From: Monoraphidium neglectum
Taxonomy: Eukaryota; Chlorophyta; Chlorophyceae; Sphaeropleales; Selenastraceae
Direction of reading: 5' to 3'
Assembly (NCBI RefSeq): GCF_000611645.1
Contig: NW_014013464.1
Location: forward strand, 15,395-31,210
DNA: 15,816 bases
Each line of letters begins with the position of its first letter. Within the stretch, counting starts at the first letter, position 1. A program made the position numbers and the translations under genes. This document shows, one piece after another, positions 1-7,512 of this stretch. The notes below the pieces were generated by a model. The model ran no database searches, was not told the DNA's origin, and was given only the letters and a program-made list of their open reading frames with translations.

Positions 1-104
1 AAACTACGCTTTTCAGCCAGGTCACCACATAGTAGTTCGGTGTATCTCTTCTGTTTGATCGGCTTTGATGTTGATTCGGCCTGCTTTCACAGCGAGTTGA
101 GGCC
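1..104 (+). other. 5' leader of the hnRNP F/H-like gene, with a possible short upstream ORF
   Basis: This is the sequence before the chosen start codon. A 10-codon upstream ORF begins with ATG at 68 and stops with TGA at 98-100, four bases before the main ATG. A pyrimidine-rich acceptor-like site (tttcacag, ending at 92) could instead close a leader intron, which would remove the upstream ATG. The promoter is not recognisable and probably lies outside the window. Confidence 0.35.
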
Positions 105-2739
105 ATGGACAAGATCACGCTGGACCCTCAAGCAAGCCACGATGCATTCGTCAGCAATTCGAGCGAAGCTCCGGTTGTGGCAGCAGCGGACGGCGCGCCC
201 GCGGCTCCTGCCTCGGGATCCCCCCGCTCAGACGCCGTGGGGTCTGAATCGTGCGTCCTCAAGCTGAAAGGATTGCCATACTCGTAAGTTTTCCGAAGAA
301 GGAACGCGGGGGCCCTTCACGCCTTTCAGCTGCGTGCCCCTGCCCGTGCAGGTGTGCCGACGCGCACACCCCTCACCACCGCGCCCATATCCCTCTCACA
401 GCGTCGGAGAGGCCCAAATCAGAGACTTCTTCACCGGTTACACGGTACGTCACTCGTAAACATACCCAAAATCTGCGCTTACGGAAACACTACAGCATGT
501 ACAGACAATTGCCCTTGCTGCCTTCGCCTTTGATCGCAGTTGAAAGAAGTGGCGTTTGTCTACGAGCCAGATGGACGGCCCAGCGGGCTGGTGAGTGCTC
601 GGCATCGGGCGCAGCGCAGCGGCTGCGCTCTTGTGCGAATGTCCAGCAGCAAGGCCGTACGTGAGTAGGGCGGTGCCGCAAGGCAACCATCAAGCTATCG
701 TCCTCGCGGCACCCTTTGCAGGCCTTCGCCGAGTTTGCATCACGCGATGAGGCGCTGCAGGTGCGCGACTGCCCTCCAGCTGCCACTCAGCGCCCGGCAG
801 AAACCCGCAGCGCGCTCGCCACGAGTGTGCGAGCTCCCACAGCCGCACCGCCCACATTTGAAGGGGCCTGCGCCTGCCTTTGGCCGAGCCGAGCCGAGCC
901 GCCCCAGCTCCACTCGCTGTGTCTCCGCACCCTTGGCGGCATTCCCCCGCAAACACCGAACTCCAGCCTCACGCCAACGGCCGCAGGCCATGTCCAAGAA
1001 CGGGGCGTACATAGGGGAGCGCTACGTGCGCCTGCTGCACGTACCAAAACAGGAGATGCAGGAGCAGGTGGGCCGGCGGCGCGCGCACCCTCTAGTGCGA
1101 GCGCGTCCGCGCACACGCGTGCCGCGCGCGTGTGTGCAGCGAGGGTGGCCGTGGAGGCGGCACCGGCAGTGGCTCGCCAGCAGTGGCGGGCGGGCGGACA
1201 GGGACGGACAGTTTGTAGACTCGCACACATGAAACACCCTTGCCTTTTGTTCATCAGGTCCGCCTGGGTACCGCAGCTATCCCCGGCAACGGCAACCGCC
1301 GCGGCCGCCAGCAGCCCAACCTAGCCATGCGAGGCGCCGGCGGCTTCGACCCCCGCGGCGGCCTGCAAGGCTACGCCGGCGCTGATCACGCGCGGCTCCC
1401 GCACGGCGCGCTGCTGCAGCCGCCGCAGCGGCCGGCGGAGTTGCAGGCGTACGGTGCGCCCCACGCGCACGTGCACGTGCACCTGCAGCAAGCCGGCGCA
1501 GGCGCCGGCCCGCACCTGCAGCAGGCCGGCGGCGGCGGGCCGATGGTCGGTGCGGGCGCCAGGCACGGGCCGATTGTAGCGGTTGCAGGGCCCCACGGGC
1601 AGCTGAGTCAGCTCGTGCACCTCGCGCCACACCACGGCGGCCTCGTCCAGCTCGGCCACGGCGGGGTGCCCCAGGGCGCGCAGCAGGAGCTGGTGCCAGT
1701 CGCCGTCGCCAACGCGCCCATGGGGTGGGTGCGCGGAGCCGCGGCTGCGGTCCCGCGTGCGCCGCGGTGCCCTGTGCGGCTGCCTTTGTCGACGGCCGTT
1801 GGCCCTGCTCCTTTGCCACACTCAATCCTGAGAGCGTGGGCGTGCCAATGGTGCTCTGATCGCCTCGACTCACCCTGCACCGCACCGCACCCGCGCGCCG
1901 CGTGCGCATGGCGAACCTGCAGGGTGACGCACCTGCAGATGGCGCCGCCCCACTTGGCATTGGCGTACCAGCTCGGCGGCATGTCCCTCGGCGGCCCTCC
2001 ATCCGGCGCGCAAGGCGGCCACGGCCCTCACGTGGGCCACACGCAGCAGCTCGTGCAGCAGCAGGGCGGCTACATTGGCGGCGGCGGCGGCGGCGGCGGT
2101 GTCTACGGCGCGCCGCTGGGCGGCGGCGGCTACGGGCAGCAAGTGGCGACCGCGGCGCAGCCCGTGATGGTGATCGGCACCGAGTCAAAGACGGTCAAGA
2201 TCAGGGGGCTGCCCTTCCGCGCGACGCCGCTCGACATCTTCAACTTTTTCGAAGGGTGCGCTCCGACGGCGGGCGCGTACGCGGTCGTTCACGCGCCGCC
2301 GCCGTCTGCACCGAGCGCCAAGCCGCCGGCCGCGGCGCCCGCACGCCCGGGGACCCCTCCCCCTGGCCTGACACGCAGCCGGCCTCGTCCCCCTAGCGGC
2401 ACGCGGCTTCGGCCTGTGCTTCTCATCCGCAACCCGCCTGGAGTTATGGCTGCGTATCAGCCCACCACCTTGTCCGGACTCGCACTCCCGAACTCAAACC
2501 CAAATCCAAATTCCTCGCCTCCCCCTCCCTCACCCTTCCTTCCTTTCATGACATCTTGTTGACCCTTACCAAGGTACGACCACCAGGTCGACTCCCTGCA
2601 GCTGGGCGTGGACGCCCTCGGCCGCCCCAGCGGCGAGGCCTGGCTCACATTCAGTAGCTGCGAGGAGGCGCTGAGGGCGGTGCGCGAGCGCAACCGCCAC
2701 TACCTCGGGAACCGCTACCTCGAGCTGTCGCTGACGTGA
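105..2739 (+). CDS. hnRNP F/H-like RNA-binding protein with two quasi-RRM domains (8 exons, 452 aa)
   Basis: Exons: 105-283, 402-444, 540-590, 722-760, 987-1067, 1258-1724, 1923-2255, 2574-2739; all introns are GT-AG and the phases join without a stop. RRM1 (about residues 50-124) has RNP2-like KLKGLPYS (53-60) and RNP1-like GRPSGLAFAEF (86-96). RRM2 (about 374-452) has VKIRGLPFR and GRPSGEAWLTF. The GLP(Y/F/W) plus GRPSG(E/L)A pattern is the hallmark of quasi-RRMs of the hnRNP F/H, GRSF1 and ESRP group, which bind G-rich RNA and act in splicing and RNA processing; that function is family knowledge. The linker (about 132-373) is rich in Gly, His, Gln and Ala and contains a run of eight glycines, so it is probably disordered. 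RRM2 ends at the C-terminus. The ATG at 105 is chosen because it sits in a good context (gaggccATGG) and opens the frame into RRM1. Position 1240 is not the start: that frame is exon 6 read through its upstream intron. The exact linker splice site (1938 instead of 1922) is less certain than the RRM exons. Confidence 0.86.
2077..2097 (+). repeat. (GGC)7 trinucleotide run coding for polyglycine
   Basis: Seven consecutive GGC codons followed by GGT encode a glycine run in the linker between the two RRMs of the RNA-binding protein. Such runs commonly vary in length between strains. Confidence 0.85.
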
Positions 2740-2932
2740 TCTGGCGGGACGGGGGTCTGGCGCAGCGACTGGGGCCGGGCGCGCCGGCGCGCAGCCTGGT
2801 GCGGCGGCGCGGCGTTCGTTCTTGTTGACAGTGGGGAGGGGGAACCGGCGCGAACGCCAGAAACAGAGACACAGAGAGAGAGAAACCACACGGGGGGTTT
2901 GGTGTGCACGAGCGCCAAGCGCGAGTGCGCGT

Positions 2933-2966
2933 GCGCGCGGGCCGGCCGAAACGCCGGCCCGTGCGC
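2933..2966. other. GC-rich inverted repeat (14-bp stem, 6-base loop)
   Basis: Bases 2933-2946 pair with 2953-2966 around the loop cgaaac. Thirteen pairs are Watson-Crick and one (2937 with 2962) is a G-U wobble on the plus strand. It lies about 195 bases past the stop of the RNA-binding protein gene, so it is probably in that gene's 3' UTR or just beyond it. Its role is unknown. Confidence 0.7.
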
Positions 2967-3650
2967 GGGCGCGCGTGCCTTGAGGGCACATCGGGTTTGC
3001 TGCTGGGTGCGCGCCTCAGTGCGCACTGACAGCTCTGTCGCGTCCCCTGCGCCTGCGGGTCAATTTGGGCCTTTCTCTCAGCACTGCTCCGCACGACATA
3101 GGCCAAAGGGGCCGCGCATGCACGTGCGTGGCGGCCCCCTGCCGCGGCCGCCAGCTGTCACGCTCCGAATGTGGTGGCTGGTGGGCGGTGCGCAGCGACA
3201 CGTGCGGGGTCGGCCGCCCCAACACACTCATTACTCATTAGGCTCGGCCGCCGGCCATTGATGCGTTTTCAGGTGTGTGGGGCCGCTTGCCCAGGGTAGC
3301 CCTCTGGCTGCCAGCGCTAGAGGAACCCTGCTCGGCCCCAGCTTGGCCCGCCCCTGCCGCTGCTCCTCATCCTTGAGGCTGTGCGCCGTGCCGCACGCCG
3401 CTTTGCCTGCGCGCTTGGCAGGCGGCGCGCGGAAATCCGCCTCGCCAGCGGCCGAGCGCCTGCGCCGCCCGCGCGCGCCGGGATCGCGCGCGCCGGGGTC
3501 GGCGGGCGTCGCGCGGGGGCGCCCGTGCTGCCTGCCCAACCTGCCTGTTTGAAGGCTTTGCATCGCCCAAAGCGTCTGGAAATCTTCTCTATGCCCAATG
3601 CCTCGGAGAACATGTCATCTGCACACGCACTGACACCGCTGATGTTTGTG

Positions 3651-3683
3651 CACACATACACACCAACCACACCACACACACAC
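3651..3683. repeat. CA-rich low-complexity tract
   Basis: An imperfect run of CA dinucleotides, interrupted by T and CCAA, in the non-coding region. It is a microsatellite-like tract with no coding or regulatory meaning I can support. Confidence 0.75.
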
Positions 3684-4673
3684 TGACTCGTATTGACCAA
3701 TCGTTGGGCCCATGGCGGCCATTAAAGGGAGAGGTGCTTGCTGCTGGTTGCGCCCCGCGGGCGGCGCGTTTCTTTGCCCTCTGACCGGTCAAACCCTGGG
3801 CCTTGGGATCTATCCCCTGCTGACTTGGCGCAGCTTTCCAATCCAAATCGCGGCACGCAATCTAGCGCGTCGTGCGGAGCGTGGCGCATGCCTTGAAATA
3901 GTACAAGCAGGGGGCCGGCGCACCTATGCGTACTGGCCTGGGATTCGTAGCTTTTCGCGTGCGTGCATCGAGATGGGCTCTATTTGACCGCAGCACAAAG
4001 CATGCGTCGCCGCCGCTGCTGCGCACGCGTCGACCGCGCCAACGCAGGCCGCTAGCCGGGCTGCACGGCGCCGGCAGCGCGCGTGCCGCTGTCGGCCCTG
4101 TGGCGCTGCGCCGGCGTTTGCGTGGCCTCCTTTTGTGGCAATCGGGCACTCCCTAGTTGTTTTCGATGCTCTCGATGCCTTGACTCGCACAACAACTGCT
4201 GGAAGCCAAAAAAAAAACCTGTGTCGATTTTGGTTGTTCAACCGCTAGTAGCGGTAGCACTGCCCCGCGCACACGGCGTGGAGTTGGCGTGACCGGGGGA
4301 TTGAGCGGGCGGGGTGAAACGCTTGTGGGTTTGGTGCAGGGGTCGGGAGCCAGCCGGCGCCGCTCGCGCGAATCCGGCCGGGCTGCCGCCTGAGGCCGTG
4401 CGCATGGAACGGCGCTTGAACTGTTGCAGCAAGGCGCAGGGGCCCGCCACGCCGCGTCCTTAGAGGGCTCAGCCGGAGACCCCAGCGCGTGCCGCCTTGC
4501 TGGCTGCGGCGCCGCCAGCGCTTGGCCCTTCCGCGGCGTCCAGTGGGCTGTGCAGGGGGCGCGCCCTGGACGTCGTCAGCAGCAGGACGTGCGCGCGCTG
4601 CCCGCTGCTGCACTGTCCGGCCCTTTGGAAGACAACGGAATTCGCAACGGAACTCGCTGGCGAGGCGCACATG

Positions 4674-4693
4674 GCTGCTGCTGCTGCTGCTGC
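4674..4693. repeat. (GCT)6 trinucleotide microsatellite
   Basis: Six GCT units plus GC in intergenic DNA. The overlapping open frames read it as poly-Leu or poly-Ala, but nothing else supports coding. Confidence 0.85.
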
Positions 4694-4868
4694 CCCGGCT
4701 CCGATAAGCACTGCCATAGGGTACGCAGCGCCCCCCATTGACACTGCTGAGCCCTGCTCTGTTTGTGGAACCCATATCAAGCTCACGCAAGCCCCTAGTT
4801 TAACGCTACTCAGCATTCAGGAGCGTAAGTCATCCCAGTGTTTGCAAAGGCACATCAGACGTTGAGGA

Positions 4869-4873
4869 TTACA
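4869..4873 (-). promoter_or_regulatory. Probable poly(A) signal TGTAA for RPS9
   Basis: The plus strand reads TTACA, which is TGTAA on the minus strand, about 130 bases downstream of the RPS9 stop codon. TGTAA is the standard near-upstream poly(A) element in chlorophyte algae, where it normally lies 10-20 bases before the cleavage site. Position and strand fit RPS9 well; the assignment is inferred. Confidence 0.65.
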
Positions 4874-5006
4874 AGCCGCCTGCATCGTTATGGGCAGCGC
4901 GAAGCCCCCCGCGTCCGGAGCGCCGCCGCTGCGCCGGCGCCCCAGCGCTGGCGGCAGAAGGCTCGCACGCAGGCCCACAAATGAGCCGCGGGCCGGGCCG
5001 GCCACC
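4874..5006 (-). other. Probable 3' UTR of RPS9
   Basis: This stretch lies between the RPS9 stop codon (5009-5007) and the putative TGTAA signal. It is GC-rich and contains no further exon in frame with RPS9. Confidence 0.55.
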
Positions 5007-6491
5007 TCACTCGTCGTCCTCGGCGTCGCCGCCGCCCTTGCTGCGGATGGGGTAGGGTGGAGAGTGGGTGAGGGAGTGGGCGGTGCGGAGCAAGCGGGGG
5101 CTGGTGGGGAGACGGGGCAGGCAGCCAGCATGCATTCTCACGCGGCCGCGTGCGCGTGCGCGCTAGCCGGCGCCGCCCGATTCCTGCTGCTGCGCCACTC
5201 ACGCGGCCTGGTGCTTCCTCTTCACGCGGCCGGGGCGGCCGCCGCCAAAGGGCGAGGTGAGGCTGAAGTCGATGTGCTTCTGGCTGTCGACGCGCACAAG
5301 GAACGAGGGGATGTTCACCACCTGCTTGCCCACCCTGTTGAAAGGAGGGTGTGCGCGTGCGCATGTGTGGGTGTGTACTACTGTGCAGGTGCGTGTGTGT
5401 GGTCGCGTGGTCAGAATTATGGTGGATGAGGGCTGACCAAGCGGGAGCAGCAGACTGTGCGGCTCAGGGTGGCTCCATAATCCGCCGCGCTGGCCAGGCC
5501 GCTGCAACGTTACAGGACGAGGGTCAGCCTGGGCCCCCGCGTTGCGCGCACCCCACCCACTCCACGCGCTAGCTGCACAGAGGCCCACCGCGTCGACCGC
5601 AGCCGGAACTGCACACATGGATCACCGCTAGCTGCCGCCCCCCCAGAACCGCAACAACTCTATGCTGGAGCGGCTGCCACTCCAGCGACACGGGACCCAG
5701 CTGACACCGCCGCCGCCACCACCACCGCCGCCACTGCTGCCGCCGCTGCCGCGCGTGGCGTGAACCCCTTGCCCCCCCCATGCGCACGCGCACCTGATGT
5801 GGCGCTGGCGGATCAGCACACGCGCGTGGTGGATCGACTTGGCGAGCCCCTGCTTGAACACGAGCGTCTGCAGGCGGCGCTCCAGGAAGTCCTGCGGCGA
5901 CAGAGCCAGCACGTAATCCAGCTTGTCCTGCGTCTCGTTGAGCAGGCCGTACTTGTACATGCGGCGCATCAGCGCGTTGCCCTCGAAGATGCGCTTGGGG
6001 TCCTTGTCCTCCAGCGTCAGCAGCACACGCGCCGCCTTGCGGATCTTGGACAGCACCATCTGCACGCGCCACAGCTCGCGCTTGTTGCGCAGGCCGTACT
6101 CGCCGACCAGCTTCAGCTCGGCGTCCAGGCGCTCCTTCTCGAAGGGGCGCCTGGGCTTCTTGAAGGTCTTACCATCTGCAAGGCGCAGGGCGCGATGCAC
6201 AACGAGGGCAGGTGAAGGGGGCCGAATGCTGCAAGTGAAGTGCGGGGTCCCCACAAGACGGCGGGGTTCCCCGCCTGGACGAGGCTGCACTTCAACAGGT
6301 ATTATGGTATGCGATTTCCACGATCGTCCAGCTGGCGGTGGCCGCGCTGGCTGCCACAGGAGCCGCCTGCACTATCACCGATCTAAGCCGTGCTGCGCAG
6401 TGTCCGCGGCCTGCAGAATAAAAAACATAGCTCTACAGCTGCACCACGCCTCTATCCACGCACATGAGCGATAGAAGCCAATCTTCGGCAT
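5007..6491 (-). CDS. RPS9: Cytosolic (40S) ribosomal protein S9 / uS4 (4 exons, 191 aa)
   Basis: In transcript order the exons are 6491-6464, 6175-5794, 5334-5203 and 5040-5007, with GT-AG introns of 288, 459 and 162 bases. The spliced protein begins [20 protein letters not shown], the usual start of eukaryotic S9, continues through a conserved core ([25 protein letters not shown]), and carries the S4 RNA-binding domain from about residue 107 ([20 protein letters not shown]). Exon 3 supplies [18 protein letters not shown] and the [11 protein letters not shown] region. The protein ends in an acidic tail, [10 protein letters not shown]. The 191-residue length is normal for the family. uS4 binds 18S rRNA in the body of the small subunit, near the mRNA entry channel, and is needed for assembly and decoding accuracy (family knowledge). 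The first exon has 28 bases and the last 34. The in-frame TGA at 5201-5199 is bypassed: GTGAGT there is a donor, and splicing restores the acidic tail. Confidence 0.96.
5707..5752. repeat. GCC/ACC-type triplet repeat in RPS9 intron 2
   Basis: An imperfect run of CCG, CCA and CTG-type triplets on the plus strand (GGC/GGT on the RPS9 sense strand), inside the 459-base second intron. It makes the poly-Gly seen in spurious frames that read through the intron. Confidence 0.8.
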
Positions 6492-7512
6492 CCTGGAGCG
6501 CTCAGGACGTCTTCGGGGGCTTCCCGAGCTACGTTGGAGGCCTGTTGGGGGCCTAAAGAGGACGAGGCAGGCGCGCGTCGGCGGGTTTGGGCCGCTGGTG
6601 CAAACAGCAGCAGCTGCTGCGTTTTGTGGCCGGTCGTCTCCCGCGCGCACGACATGCGAACCGCCGGCAATGCGTCCGTGCCGCTGGACAGCGCGACAAT
6701 TTCAGTAGTTGTAGACCCACTGTTGATCGGCAGGAGCCCTGGGAGTGGACATGCAACGGTCTGGCAGGTTGGCGAGAACACCACACCGCAGGGTGGCAAC
6801 CTGCCGCTTGTGGAGCTTGCCGCATTGCATGGGCTGGCATTCACCCGCAGCAGCCTCCGAGCAGCTGAAGCTGGGGATATGCCAGTTGTAATGTTGAGCT
6901 GTCTGAGGCATTTGCAGCTGCTTGCCGTATGTGCAATGACGAGCCCGGCATGGAGCACCACGCTGCGTGGTATTCCATGGATTGCAATTCAAGCGTCGTG
7001 GGAGAGGGGGCCGCTGAAAGTAGAATGCACGATGAGGCTGCTGAGTGCAGGCCCTGGTTCATACTAGAGCTTTGTCATGATGAATAGCATATTGGCCTCT
7101 GTCGTCTCATGTCGCTACGGGGCAAACGACCTCTGTGAGCACATCGGGTTTCCTGGCAGCCATCACTTGAATCAGGATGGCACTGAAAAATCTTCGCTCC
7201 CCGCAGTGTGGCCCCAGACTCACCACAGGAAAGCAGTTACATTGTACAGCAGACTATGCGGCTGGGAAGGTACCAATCTAGCCATGTGACTGTTGCTGTT
7301 AAAGGACGTCATTGCTGCAAAGAGCCTGAGTCAGAGCTCAGCAGGCCAAAGCTCTTTGAAGCGCGGCCATGCGGGCCATGCGGCCCCAGAGTCAGGCGTT
7401 GAGTGTTGACCAGTCAAACCTGATGGTAAACATTCTGAACTAGTTGTGTTGCACACTTAGCGAAATGGCTCGTGTGCTTAACTTTATGACATTTAAATAG
7501 CCTGCGCGTGTC
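6492..7512. other. Divergent intergenic region between RPS9 (-) and the subtilase gene (+)
   Basis: About 1 kb separates the two start codons, so both promoters should lie here. I see no clear TATA box or other known core element for RPS9. Just before the subtilase start there is an AT-rich palindrome, atttaaat, at 7491-7498. The composition is less GC-rich than in the coding exons. A plus-strand open frame at 6534-7067 (177 codons) crosses the middle, but it has no recognisable domain and I do not call it a gene. A plus-strand TGTAA occurs at 6887-6891 inside that frame. Confidence 0.6.

Larger units (their letters stand above)
2740..4868. other. Downstream/intergenic region without a supportable gene
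   Basis: This stretch lies between the stop of the RNA-binding protein gene and the poly(A) signal of the convergent RPS9 gene. Its proximal part must include the 3' UTR of the first gene, but I find no plus-strand TGTAA here, so the cleavage site is unknown. Open frames exist on both strands, but all are composition-driven: Arg/Ala/Pro-rich or Cys/Ser-rich, with no family resemblance and no exon chain. Visible structure consists of a GC-rich hairpin at 2933-2966, a CA-rich tract at 3651-3683 and a GCT run at 4674-4693. Confidence 0.6.

Noticed and set aside
1277..2188. A 303-codon minus-strand open frame opposite the RNA-binding protein.
   Set aside because: It is an Arg/Ala-rich shadow of the GC-rich linker exons; the plus-strand gene explains the region.
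1240..2562. A single 440-codon gene reading straight through.
   Set aside because: Its start lies in intron 5 and its end in intron 7 of the spliced RNA-binding protein gene; taken alone it would cut RRM2 in half and lose RRM1.
4424..4865. Several overlapping plus-strand frames with poly-Leu or poly-Ala around the GCT run, one looking like a signal peptide.
   Set aside because: The hydrophobic run comes from the microsatellite; there is no continuing exon chain or family resemblance.
5760..6215. A plus-strand frame of 151 codons over the RPS9 region.
   Set aside because: It is the antisense shadow of the highly conserved second exon of RPS9.
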